64,000 nt of DNA from Larix kaempferi (GCA_027924585.1 BSBM01000261.1:2155501-2219500); one strand, 5' to 3'. Positions 47,414 to 58,350 are shown, counted from the stretch's first letter. Notes: generated by a model from the letters alone, not told the origin. Translations and numbers: made by a program.

Positions 47414-48065
47414 TGTTAAATTTTCTGAATTTACTTCAATTTGATCTAGGATCTTAACTGAGAGAACAACATGTACAGCATATCTACAGCATATCAATCA
47501 TGGAGACAATAATGCAAGCACACAAGAGACACAAAGATTTACTTGGGGAAAACCATAAAGGTGAAAAACCCCAATAACTTCCTCAGAGATAGATAGAGCA
47601 ATGATACAACCAACCAAGAGAGAGATAGCCATAACCTAGCAGCAGATCCTCCTCCTCCATAAGTGTGCCACTCCTCCTTGAGTGCATGTGTGAGAAGTGA
47701 GTGAGTAAATAGAGTGCCTCCCGCACTCTATTTATACTTGACTTGACTTGCCTTTTTACCTAACTCATGTAGGCTCGAACTTAACCACATAACATAATGC
47801 TGAGTGGGCCGACCCCCAATAGGGTGGTCTAATAACCCTTTGACCCACATGGCCGACCCCCAATAGGGTGGTCTAATAACCCTTTGTCCCACATGACTTA
47901 TACAGGGCCGACCCCAAACAAGGTGGTCTAATAACCCATCAAGTATAAGTTACGACACTTACAATATAAATGACGACACTTCCTTATAGAGGAATAATAC
48001 CATCTCTATAGGAATACAACATACATATATGTGAAATACATTCCTAAGTTACATATACATCAACA
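47414..48065 (-). repeat. Copia-2 5' LTR
   Basis: 652 bp, nearly identical to the 3' copy. TATA box is at 47729-47736. It is bordered by the target-site duplication and by the primer-binding site. Confidence 0.95.
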
Positions 48066-48782
48066 TGTTTTAGATGACACAATCTTCTAACTCCATATCC
48101 CTAGTTTTTTTTGCAAACATTAGTTTCTTTGCGGATCCATACTGAGGAATGGTCTAGTTTAATGACATGTTATTTTGAAATACTATTGTCACTTTGCATG
48201 TGGTTATTTTGCTGTGCATTTTCTCTTCTTTTATTCGGGACAACTTTCTTGCTTGCGAATTGCACAATGTCATTTCCAATGACGATATTTTCACACTTTG
48301 TAGTGAGGAAATTGCTATTTTCATTATCAGTTTCTTTTCTACACTTGAAACTATGCCTATTTACAAGAGACTTGCATGGAATGGTGGTGCTCTGTTGGTT
48401 TTTAAGCAATGGCCAAAAATGCATGTGTAAATTGTCATTACCAAAACGCATTAGGTATATTGTGTTCGAAAATCCATTTTTCGGATGGAATCTTTTGTAA
48501 ATTGTCTTCAATTCCATGCTCCAGATGTCTATATTGGTGTTAAGAAGCTCACATATCCATTGCAGTGCAAATTCATTTCCTTCCATTGTAAGCTTTGAAA
48601 AGTTTACAATATATCCTTCTGGAATAATGACACATTGCTCATTCACTATGCTTTGTTGATGGAGATGTTTGCTAAAGAATTTTTTTTCTCTAATTCATTT
48701 TCATTGTAAGAATTGCAAGGTCTGTGCAAATGCTCTTCGCAAAGAGAGGGCATCAAAACTTGGCACTAGCTTGCAAATCGAT
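48066..48782 (-). pseudogene. Helitron-linked OTU-like domain, C-terminal part
   Basis: The minus-strand frame, entered from 55316 across the LARD insertion, reads ICKLVPSFDALSLRRAFAQTL, then two stops near 48700, then an open stretch 48646-48170. This has EGNEFALQWICELLNTNIDIW, a beta-strand-like NTIYLMRFGN and NLHMHFWPL. The order LRRA..., GxE-x-ALQ-W...LN-x-x-I, I-x-L, H-x-H-F-x-PL fits an OTU cysteine-protease fold. H76 (codon 48419-48421) is in the position of the catalytic His. The stretch 48071-48170 is open in part and leads to the Copia-2 site. Assignment by motif, no profile search run. Confidence 0.55.
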
Positions 48783-50831
48783 TGTAATGTCCCTTCTTAG
48801 GAATTTTATTAAAATGACAATTTTTCACTTTTTTCCCTAGTTTGACCTTTGACTAGTTTGGATCTCTAGGTCCCAAATTTGCCCCAAATGATCCCAAATC
48901 TTATGAGAAGGTATATGAATGATATTAGAACATATATATGTGTTTCAGGGATTCCTTTGCACCTTTAAAATACTTCTGCAAATCCTCTTTCAATTATGAT
49001 CAATGTAGGTAACTTTACTAGTGATTTCCCTTTGACTAGTATTGGTCTCTAGGTCTCAAATTGACTCCAAATGCCTTCAAATATTCAAGGAAGGTGTATG
49101 AATGATATTAGAACTTGAATATGATGTTTATGGATGAAATATTGCCACCAAAAGACCTCTAAAAACTCTCTTAATATTCTGGACCAATTATGCAATTTTA
49201 CTAGTAATTTGGGGTTCAAATCCCCATGGGGTAAGTACTGAAAATGGCTTCCCAAATGCCTCCAAACCCACTCAAATTTATGAAAAGAGGTATGTAAGGT
49301 GTTAATTATGTTATTAAAGTATCATATGCACCATTAATGGATTATTACAACTGTTCTCACCCTCTCCCATTCAACTGCAAAAATCCCCAATTCGACCCTT
49401 GGGGAAATGACACTAATTCACCTCCCAATACAACTAAACTAAGTAAAAATGCTTCAAATGCTCAAGTAAAGTACATGAAACTTGTAGAAGACATCCATGG
49501 AAGTATATTGATCACAAATATATCAGAGAATAATCCATTCATTCAAAATCATCAGCATTACATTGATTTACAGCAAGGTAGTGGGGAAATGGCACTGTTC
49601 TTTCATTAAAATTGAGATTTATACATTTCTACTTGGAATTTCGACCTGAAACTTTCTAGAGATGAAGAAAAGAGTATTTAATTCATATTAAAAAAGAAAT
49701 GGGGCATTAAAATCTCTCCCAAAGAGTACAATAGCTCACCAAAAATGCCCTCCCTCAAGGATCAAGAATATGCCATCAAAACTGGAAATGGTTGAAGGAG
49801 TGAGATGCAATAGAAGAAACCATGAGATTCCCTGTAGCTTACACCTGCAAATAAAGAATCCATTAAAGCTCCAAATGAAAGTTCTGAATGGCCTTTCCAA
49901 TTACCAACTTGGATGGGAATCTTTCACCCTCGAAACTGGCCAAGGCAAGAAACTAGTCATCCACTAGCTCTCCCTCTTCACAAATGCAATTGCAAATTAT
50001 ACAAATGATCAAAAGCTGGTTTCATTCTTTTTTATTGACATTTATAAACTTCTAATGTCCTCCATGAGTCGAATTCCTTCCAAGAGACTCATGCCAACTC
50101 ATGTTGGGAAGAGATTCCAAAGAATGCCATTTGTACAACAATTCCTAGTCTCCCACTTCCACCAAATCACATGTGGAAGCATATTAGCTGCCCTAACACC
50201 CTTGAGTGCCCTCTTGGAGTCTATTTTTAGCCCTGACATGTCATAGATGTCATATGTCAGCCTTCAGGTCTGATTTGTGTCATAGGTGTCATAACATCTT
50301 CATCATTGTTGTCATAGAGCTAGGGAATCTAGCCTAAGTGTCTTACTAGCTCCAAATTGCCTCTTCCTCTTCCATGGGAGTTACTCTTCCTCTTCCATGG
50401 GAGTTACTCTTCCTCTATATTTTGACCTTGTATGAGTCATGCAATGAATAATACCTTTTGGAATCCCCCAATTATGTTACCATTCACCTTGATTTCGAAT
50501 TGGTGAGAGAATGATGCCAAGTGTAGTGGAGAAATCTAGCCATATGTGGGTCCCACTTCCTCCATGTGTCTTCATGATGAAATGCCACTTTGATTTTCAC
50601 TTGTATATATTTATTTAGATCCTTTATTAAATATTCATTCCATTCTAATGTTCAAACATCATTTATTATCCCCATTATTCCAAATCCCAAAGCTTCCACC
50701 CCAAACGTAGGAAACTAGTAATTTTCTTCCTTGGCAATTATTTGACCTTTAGCATCAATTTGACAAACTCTAATGAATAGGGCCAATGTGATTAGGCCAT
50801 TGTGACCCAATACCAAATTTGGGACATGACA
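48783..50831 (-). repeat. LARD 3' LTR
   Basis: 2049 bp. It is colinear with the other LTR except for one extra copy of a 24-bp unit (CTTCCTCTTCCATGGGAG core, near 50360-50410) and scattered substitutions. The plus strand carries 90- and 65-codon frames also present in the other LTR. Confidence 0.95.
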
Positions 50832-50845
50832 AATCCTCCCTTCCC
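50832..50845 (-). other. LARD polypurine tract
   Basis: The minus strand is GGGAAGGGAGGATT next to the 3' LTR. Confidence 0.75.
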
Positions 50846-51231
50846 AATATTGTTTGTCCTCAAGCAATTTTAAACGTGGGTGTTGAAGAACCTGCTTTCT
50901 GTATAATTCTTTGAAGTTGCCATTGAATTGCCCAACCTTGAGTCTTTGAGTTTCCATGAATATTTTAGAGAGGAACCACCATGCTTGCTGCTGCACTACT
51001 CTGATAAAAATCACTTTATTAAGTGGGAAAATCCATCTCCCATACTACTTGTTTCCCCCAAAAATTTGAAACCAATGAGATAAAAATTATTCTAGGGTCC
51101 CATTGCTTGTATTGCACCCCAATAATTAAGAGTACTCTCCAACCCACACCATTAGTTAAGAGGATTCCTGGATCCCATTTTCTTGTATGCATCCTTCCAA
51201 ACATCATGAGTACCAAATATATATCATCAAA

Positions 51232-53232
51232 TTACATAACAACATAATGAAAATGTACATCAAGGATATGCTTCATCAAAGAGTCATGAAAGTGCTTATA
51301 TATCCAAGCAAGTAGACCACCATTTTCCAAGTGCATACAAGCTTCAAGTGACCAATCAAATATGCTCCAATGACATAGGTGAGGATCCCATGTCCTATAA
51401 TGCTGCTCCAAAAGGATGTGATATGCATCAAAATATTCAACCATGTATTCTTTCATCCAAGAAGTGAATAAAGAATCTCCACTAAAATCTGAACCAAATA
51501 ATGAGCAGAAAAAACAAGGAGACTTCAAATGACTCAAAGAAGTCTCACCCATACATCCCTGAATGTGAGAGTCATAAAGATATAACAAAGTATGTGTCTT
51601 GCAACAAAAATGTTCTCCAATCAAAAATCTATTCACCCAAGTGTTGGATGAAGTTCCTCCAACATCAAATGAATCAAGTGTTGAGCAAGAAAAACCATGA
51701 GTCTTCAAGTGACTCAAATGCATATCATAGGTGCATTCGTGTAGATGTGCATCGTCATAAAGTAACAAAGGATGTTGCTGCAAATGTGAATAAGAATGTG
51801 CTCCAACCATGTCATCATTAAAGTTAAATCTAGGAGTTCCATACTCCTCATGTGGCACCATAACAAATAACCCTTTCACCCATACTTCATTGAGACTAAT
51901 GCTGCAAAACATGGAATTGTAGGAGGTAGGATAATGAACTAACTTACCCAAATGATAAAAAAGTGCAGAAGTTTCATCATGGGAAGGATCCATATGGGTA
52001 GTATCATGCAGCTCTTTCAAAAGTGTGAAAGCTTTGTCATAGATTGGTTCCAATGTAGAGTAATCATGCTCTTCTTTAAAAATTGCATAACCTTCATCAA
52101 GAGACAATTCAAGTTCCCCTTCCACCACATCAAGTGTTTGGATATCTTCAAGTTCATCTTTGATGTGGCACATTGCTCTTTGAATCTTCTCCATGTCTTC
52201 AATGAAGGACGTTTCCTCCAATGAAGTAGCTCTCCAACAAGAATTTGACACCAATGCTTGAGTGTCATGGAGAATGCTGAGGGACTCTTGGATCTTCTTT
52301 TCATTCATCTTTAAGGACCCTTCAAGAAAATGAGGCTCTTGCAAATGAACCTCCTCATCTTCTTCATTTTTGCTTGGACCAACTTCATGAAGCTCAAGTG
52401 GTGATGGGGAAGTTGATCTTGGTTCTTCTTCAACTGCTACAAGGTATTCATTATCATGCTTAATGGAACTTGGGCTTGCAGCAACACTTTCAAAAGTGAT
52501 CTCTATGTCACCAACATAGAGGTGTGAGCACCCATCAGTAGGTACTCCTTCATAGTTTAAGCATCCATCAGTAGATGCTCTTTGGTTCATGTCTAAGCTA
52601 GAAGGTGTCTCGAAATGATCTTCCATATTTTCAATAGAATCTTCTTCATGCTCTTGTGATGTCTCTTCATTTTTCTCCTTCAAGCAAGCTGATGCATTTT
52701 TCCCCTTGTTTTCCTTAGGATCAGTATATTTGGAATCTCTTCTTGAATAAATCTCAAAAGCTCTCCTCAAGGAGGACATCATTTCATGCACACATATATG
52801 ATACTCGCTCCAAGGGTTTTTACAAGAAGGGCATAAACCTTTCTTCACTAACTCCACATCTTCATTTTTGGGCCTATTTTCAAAAACGTGTTCATCATAG
52901 TACTCAAAAGACATGGCATTTTGTGTATTTTTGCTCGAAGCAAGATATTCTTGATATTTTTGATATTGTTGGGGCAAGGTTTTATATTTTTCTCTCCATC
53001 TTTGGAAATCGCTCATAGAATTATCCTTGGTTGGTGTGACACACTCATATTCATCAGATCTAAAGTCATAAGAATAATCTTCATTTCTCTTGAAATTGTA
53101 TGAAGTGTTGCATGATGGCACCTCTTCCTTGTACCATTCACATTCTGCTTCATATTGCTCATAAGCATATGCATATTCCTCATAAGAATTGTACTCACAG
53201 GATTCATCATAATAGTAAGACATGGCTGCCAA
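51232..53232 (-). CDS. LARD-encoded acidic protein, GAG-like finger
   Basis: This is an uninterrupted 666-codon frame beginning 57 bp inside the 5' LTR. The N-terminus (1-60) is packed with Tyr and Glu. Residues about 125-145 carry KKGLCPSCKNPWSEYHIC, a Cys/His pattern like the retroviral knuckle of some Ty3 GAG proteins (CX2CX8HXC). The middle (about 180-360) is highly acidic, with many Glu-Glu runs and low complexity. The C-terminal 220 residues are Cys/His/Leu-rich, with repeats of the type HLKTHGFSCS and HLKSPCFFCS. There is no catalytic motif. The start was chosen because it is the first ATG after the primer-binding site. Openness in a copy with diverged LTRs suggests recent activity or selection. 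Likely a structural protein; function unknown. Confidence 0.75.
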   Translation of the reverse strand: MAAMSYYYDESCEYNSYEEYAYAYEQYEAECEWYKEEVPSCNTSYNFKRNEDYSYDFRSDEYECVTPTKDNSMSDFQRWREKYKTLPQQYQKYQEYLASSKNTQNAMSFEYYDEHVFENRPKNEDVELVKKGLCPSCKNPWSEYHICVHEMMSSLRRAFEIYSRRDSKYTDPKENKGKNASACLKEKNEETSQEHEEDSIENMEDHFETPSSLDMNQRASTDGCLNYEGVPTDGCSHLYVGDIEITFESVAASPSSIKHDNEYLVAVEEEPRSTSPSPLELHEVGPSKNEEDEEVHLQEPHFLEGSLKMNEKKIQESLSILHDTQALVSNSCWRATSLEETSFIEDMEKIQRAMCHIKDELEDIQTLDVVEGELELSLDEGYAIFKEEHDYSTLEPIYDKAFTLLKELHDTTHMDPSHDETSALFYHLGKLVHYPTSYNSMFCSISLNEVWVKGLFVMVPHEEYGTPRFNFNDDMVGAHSYSHLQQHPLLLYDDAHLHECTYDMHLSHLKTHGFSCSTLDSFDVGGTSSNTWVNRFLIGEHFCCKTHTLLYLYDSHIQGCMGETSLSHLKSPCFFCSLFGSDFSGDSLFTSWMKEYMVEYFDAYHILLEQHYRTWDPHLCHWSIFDWSLEACMHLENGGLLAWIYKHFHDSLMKHILDVHFHYVVM

Positions 53233-53276
53233 TTATTCTTGAATGTATGTACCTAATCCAAAGGTGCAAGGACCAT

Positions 53277-53288
53277 GCTCTGATACCA
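53277..53288 (-). other. LARD primer-binding site
   Basis: The minus strand reads TGGTATCAGAGC one base after the 5' LTR, the initiator-Met primer site. Confidence 0.85.
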
Positions 53289-53289
53289 C

Positions 53290-55315
53290 TATAATGTCCC
53301 TTCTTAGGAATTTTATTAAAATGACAAATTTTCACTTTTTTCCCTAGTTTGACCTTTGACTAGTTTGGATCTCTAGGTCCCAAATTTGCCCCAAATGATC
53401 CCAAATCTTCTGAGAAGGTATATGAATGATATTAGAATATATATATGTGTTTCAATGATTCCTTTGGACCTTTAAAATACTTCTGCAAATCCTCTTTCAA
53501 TTATGATCAATGTAGGTAACTTTACTAGTGATTTCCCTTTGACTAGTATTGGTCTCTAGGTCTCAAATTGACTCCAAATGCCTTCAAATCTTCAAGGAAG
53601 GTGTATGAATGATATTAGAACTTGAATATGATGTTTATGGATGACATATGGCCACCAAAAGACCTCTGCAAACTCTCTTAATATTCTGGACCAATTATGC
53701 AATTTTACTAGTAATTTGGGGTTCAAATCCCCATGGGGTAAGTACTGAAAATGGCTTCCCAAATGCCTCCAAACCCACTCAAATTTATGAAAAGAGGTAT
53801 GTAAGGTGTTAATTATGTTATTAAAGTCTCATATGCACCATTAATGGATTATTACAACTGTTCTCACCCTCTCCCATTCAACTGCAAAAATCCCCAATTC
53901 GACCCTTGGGGAAATGGCACTATTTCACCTCCCAATACAACTAAACTGAGTAAAAATGCTTCAAATGCTCAAGTACAGTACATGAAACTTGTAGAAGACA
54001 TCCATGGCAGTATATTGATCACAAATATATCAGAGAATAATCCATTCATTCGAAATCGTCAGCATTACATTGATTTACAGCAAGGTAGTGGGGAAATGGC
54101 ACTGTTCTTTCATTAAAATTGAGATTTATACATTTCTACTTGGCATTTAGACCTGAAAATTTCTGGAGATGAATAAAAGAGTATTTACTTCATATTACAA
54201 AAGAAATGGGGCATTAAAATCTCCCCCAAAGAGTACAATAGCTCACCAAAAACGCCCTCCCTCAAGGATCAAGAATATGCCATCAAAACTGGAAATGGTT
54301 GAAGGAGTGAGCTGCAATAGAAGAAACCATGAACTGCCCTGTAGCTTACACCTGCAAATAAAGAATCCATTAAATCTCCAAATTAAAGTTTTGAATGGCC
54401 TTTCCAATTACCAACTTGGATGGGAATCTTTCACCCTCGAAATTGGCCAAGGCAAGAAACTAGTCATCCACTAGATCTCCCTCTTCACAAATGCAATTGC
54501 AAATTCTACAAATGATCAAAAGCTGGTTTCATTATTTGTTATTGAAATTTACAAACTTCTAATGTCCTCCATGAGTTGAATTCCTTCCAAGAGACTCATG
54601 CCAACTCATGTTGGGAAGAGATTCCAAAGAACGCCACTTGTACAACAATTCCTAGTCTCCCACTTCCACCAAATCACATGTGGAAGCATCTTAGCTGCCC
54701 TAACACCCTTGAGCACCCTCTTGGAGTATATTTTTAGCCCTGACATGTAATAGATGTCATATGTCAGCCTTCAGGTCTGATTTGTGTCGTAGGTTTCATA
54801 GCATCTTCATCATTGTTGTCATAGAGCTACGGAATCTAGCCCAAGTGTCTCACTAGCTCCAAATTGCCTCTCCCTCTTCCATGGGAGTTACTCTTCCTCT
54901 ATATTTCGACCTTGGATGAGTCATGCAATGAATAATACCTTTTGGACTCCCCCAAGTATGTTACCATTCACCTTGAATTCGAATTGGTGAGAGAATGATG
55001 CCAAGTGTAGTGGGGAAATCTAGCCATATGTGGGTCCCACTTCCTCCATGTGTCTTCATGATGAAATGCCACTTTGATTTTCACTTGTATATATTTATTT
55101 AGATCCTTTATTAAATATTCATGCCATTCTAATGTTCAAACATCATTTATTATCCCCATTATTCCAAATCCCAAAGATTCCACCCCAAACGTAGGAAATT
55201 AGTAATTTTCCTCCTTGGCAATTATTTGACCTTTAGCATCAATTTGACAAACTCTAATGAATAGGGCCAATGTGATTAGGCCATTGTGACCCAATACCAA
55301 ATTTGGGACATGACA
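53290..55315 (-). repeat. LARD 5' LTR
   Basis: 2026 bp, lacking the 24-bp duplication of the 3' LTR. Its inner end is TATAATGTCCC on the plus strand where the other LTR has TGTAATGTCCC, a single G-to-A change in the terminal dinucleotide. Confidence 0.95.
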
Positions 55316-55480
55316 TCGACTCAAATAAAGAGTCATGGCAATCATTAAAAACAATGTGAACCAGGAAAGATGTTGTTGGTACAACGTTTCCTGGATTGAT
55401 GAGAAGTCTATTTGGACAACTTGACCATTGTTTCCAAATGGATAAATGGATGGTGCAATTTCCATTTGTCAAATGCTTAT
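55316..55480 (-). pseudogene. Helitron-linked OTU-like domain, N-terminal part
   Basis: The minus-strand frame reads MTNGNC, IWKQWSSCPN and then FNDCHDSLFES, running directly into the 48782 segment once the LARD and one duplication are ignored. The DSLFES block is where OTU proteases have DGxCLFxS. The catalytic Cys position is Ser here (codon 55329-55331, TCT on the minus strand, one base from TGT). Upstream of about 55480 no coding similarity is seen. Confidence 0.5.
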
Positions 55481-55689
55481 TTTTTATTTATATAGCAATA
55501 ATGGCTTGAAGTGTCCACGTGATGTCATATGATCATGAAATAAGATGTTAAGCTCATTTTCAAGAGAATTTCCCTTGAAACCCAAGTATATTTTTTTCTT
55601 TTCAAATGTTCAAATAGAGACCGAAGCATCTATCCATTTAGAGAACCATTTGACGCAAAAACTATCGCCCCATAGACCCTTAGGACTGT

Positions 55690-55920
55690 GCAAGTGATCC
55701 AGGAGGATCTATCAATGCATAAAATCTAAAGCCCTCAAATCTCAATAAAAATGACACCACCATGAATGGATTGACGAGATCTTTCTGGCGATGTTTTTTT
55801 CACCTCAAACGGACTCTAAACGGCTGAGATATCACGATCTGAAGTTTTAGAAAAATAGTACCTTGAGTGTGCAGACTAGCAAAATGAGTGCCACATATCA
55901 TCCCGAAAGGCTGACACGTG
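55690..55920 (+). repeat. Copy A of a diverged repeat pair (with 60925-61172)
   Basis: Shared blocks include ATCCAGGAGGATCT, TTTTTTTCACCTCAAA, GATATCACGATCTGAAGTTT and ACCTTGAGTGTGCAGA. Divergence is clear, by eye roughly a quarter of the bases. Probably U3 parts of the two LTRs of the Ty3 element between them. Confidence 0.65.
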
Positions 55921-56097
55921 GCTTGTACGGTGTTGATGTGCCGATTACATGGAAGTTCATTTGGCACACATGTGGCACCGACGTGGACCAATTATATTCC
56001 ACCAAGTGGCATGAGCAGTTGTGAAGTGGAACCAAGGTGGCCCAATACGAAGGGGAGACGTGGCATATTTAGGATGTGTGGCTGGTTCAATGGTATA

Positions 56098-56175
56098 TTA
56101 AAAATGAGGATGTAGGATTTGAACTCATGACCTCTCCCATCCAAGCACAATTCCTTTACTAACTATGCTACAAGT
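56098..56175 (-). other. tRNA-like, SINE-type head with A and B boxes
   Basis: On the minus strand TAGCATAGTTAGTAAAG (A-box-like, near 56150-56166) is followed 30-odd bases later by GGTCATGAGTTCAAATCC (B-box-like, near 56111-56128). This spacing is typical of RNA polymerase III promoters in tRNA-derived SINEs. The body is not a foldable functional tRNA. No SINE tail or duplication was found. Confidence 0.45.
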
Positions 56176-57189
56176 GTTACTTGATATATATTTATATGAC
56201 AAAACCTCTATTTGAGTTTACATTGACGGTGATCAGTTGGGGAATGGGGCCAACCGGCCAGCGCCAAAATCCAACAACCCCCATTTTTAAATGGTTTATT
56301 GGTTGGTGGGAGGCTTTCAGTCACATGGTACACATTGTATTTAAATATATGTGTCATATAACCTCCAACGAACAACTATATGTTATATAAAGTGGTGGGT
56401 ACCAACCAAATAGTCGGAGGTTACACTATCAACCCACATGGTTATACAATATGGTTCGACGGATGGCCTATATGGTATGTAGAGTTGCAACTATATACCA
56501 TATATGGTTTGTCACATGTAAAATCCATCAAATAGTTGCAACCAATGGTTTTTATGTTTATAAAGTGGTTGTAACAACAAACCATTAGTTGTAACTTATG
56601 CCAACGAATGGATAACACACGAAAATCATGCCAAGTGGGGGTGGTTGGAAGACCACCCAACTTCAATATAAATAAGTCCATGCCATTCGATGTTGAAAGG
56701 GGGTAGATCATTTTTGGAGTATCCAAGTGCCTTTGAGTACAATTTATATATGTAAGCCTACCTTATGTGTAGAGAGAGAGAGAGAGAGAGACCTTTGTGG
56801 CTATTTTTCGGGTGAAAGTGGTGGCGCATATAGTCATTTTTCACGACTTTTTCAAGACAGAGTCACTAGTGCAGTCAAAATTTGGATCCGAGCAATGGAT
56901 TTTCTCCATTTACAACATTAATCTATTTCCATGTATTTTTCTAAGACAATATAGAGGCCTCTCCATTGAGAAGTGGGTCCGAAGACATAGTCCATCTTTG
57001 GACGAACTCCGTTATCACAGCTTGTGTTCTTCTTTTATGGTGCTTCATATTCATGTGTATGTTTCTTCAGTTATGGTGCACAAAAGCTATTTTCATGCTC
57101 TTTTTATACAATCCATGATAGTCATTGAATAAAAATATCTCGGATCAAAGTTGGTATTAGAGCATGATTCTTTGACTTGAATTGTGAGT

Positions 57190-58350
57190 GTGGATGCTTA
57201 CTAGGGCCATGCTCAAAATAGGTGAAGGAAAAATTGATCCTTTCAACCTGAATATTGGGTGTGCACATCGAAGAAAGAAAATTGCGGATTAAGACTCTCG
57301 TAACGAGAACGAGAAGGATTTCCACAAGGATTTCTACCAAATGGAAGATAGGGTGGAACAATTGTTTGTAGAATATCAAGAAAGAAATGCAAAGGAGAAG
57401 AAGAAGGCAACAAAAGAAGAGGAAAATGCTTAGGTGAATCAAAGAAGTGGAGGAAAGCCTCCCGATTCTCCATCTTCACCTTTAGGCTCAAGCTCAATTG
57501 CAAGATCTTATTCTTCATCCCATTCTCATCATTCCAAGGTGCCTCAAAAAGAGGATTTTAAAAATCAATTATTGAAGTTTCATGTGAAATTTGACTTGCC
57601 CATGTTTAATGGAGAATCGAATACAGATAAGTTGAACAATTGGATAAGGCATATTGAAGTTTACTCCCAAGTTCAATAGATTGAAGAGGAAGAGGTGAAG
57701 ATCCAGTTGGCTTCTCTTCGACTGGAAGGCATGACCATCGTATGGTGGGAAAGAAAACTTCAGAAAGGTAGCAAGCAAAATGGTAAACTCCTTTTTTCAT
57801 GGTTTTGAATGTACTTCTGCATTACGTAAGCAATTTTATCCATTGGGTTATGTTCAAAAAGCTATGATGGAATGGAAAAGTTTTAGACAAGTCAAAGGTC
57901 AGAGTGTTGAAAGCTTCAGAGAAGAGTTTAGGAAGAAAGCACTTGAATTGAATGTTTCTTTAGACTCTCCTGACACTTTGTTGAAATATATTGGTGCACT
58001 TCACAACTATCTTTGTCATACTTTTTTTTGTTGAATCCTACTAGTTTGGATGAAGCAAGTGTGCAAACTACTCACCTTGAAAGCACAGGAAAGGGTGTAC
58101 AAGAAGAAAGTCCATCCAAGCATTCAAAAGACCATTTCAAAGGAAAAGGAAGGGATAAGAGGACATCTACGGCAAACAAGAAGGAAGTAAATATCCATTG
58201 CACTCATTGCGAAAAATATGGGCATGATGAAGAGCATTGTTGGAAGCTACATCCTGAGCTCAAGCATAAGAAATTTAGAGGCAAAGGAAAGAAGAAAATT
58301 GTTGCTACAATGAAACAAGACTTGGGTTTTGATTCAGGTGATGAATAAAT
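57190..58350 (+). pseudogene. Ty3 GAG with zinc knuckle (broken)
   Basis: The frame shows a coiled-coil-like charged region (EDRVEQLFVEYQERNAKEK), a Ser-rich linker and the retrotransposon GAG core FDLPMFNGESNTDKLNNWI, then ASLRLEGMTIVWWERK. Stops and shifts follow (57678 and after), with the frame resuming at MMEWKSFRQVKGQSVESFREEFRKKALEL. The end is Lys-rich and holds a CCHC knuckle (CTHCEKYGHDEEHC, near 58200-58241). Confidence 0.8.

Larger units (their letters stand above)
40817..48065 (-). mobile_element. Copia-2: young, internally deleted copia element
   Basis: Two LTRs of 652 bp (40817-41468 and 47414-48065) differ at only four positions that I can see. The exact target-site duplication TGTTT flanks them (40812-40816 and 48066-48070). 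The primer-binding site is TGGTATCAGAGC on the minus strand. LTR ends and protein sequence relate it to Copia-1. Only an N-terminal GAG scrap, part of RT without its YMDD box, and an open RNase H remain. GAG core, protease and integrase are absent, with about 1.5 kb of unrecognised sequence in their place. The combination suggests mobilisation in trans. Confidence 0.93.
48783..55315 (-). mobile_element. LARD-like LTR element with one intact ORF
   Basis: LTRs of 2049 and 2026 bp (minus ends TGTCATGTCCC...GGGACATTACA, with the right copy mutated to ATTATA) are flanked by TCGAT (48778-48782) and TCGAC (55316-55320), a duplication with one mismatch. The primer-binding site TGGTATCAGAGC and a purine tract lie at the inner LTR borders. 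The internal region is only 2.46 kb and codes for one 666-residue protein, with no protease, RT, RNase H or integrase. This makes it a non-autonomous large retrotransposon derivative. It interrupts the OTU-like domain of the Helitron gene. Confidence 0.9.
55481..57151 (+). other. Probable decayed 5' LTR and flank of a Ty3 element
   Basis: The stretch ends at a primer-binding site, so its right part should be LTR. A TATA box (ATATAAATA near 56667), a 21-bp GA repeat (56771-56791) and a leader follow the usual LTR order. The left LTR end cannot be fixed. Block 55690-55920 recurs at 60925-61172, as an LTR pair would. A tRNA-like segment is annotated separately. Confidence 0.45.

Noticed and set aside
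49205-49235. GGGGTTCAAATCCCC palindrome in the LARD LTR (also near 53715) as a tRNA arm
   Set aside because: No A box at tRNA spacing. It is shared by both LTRs as simple LTR sequence.
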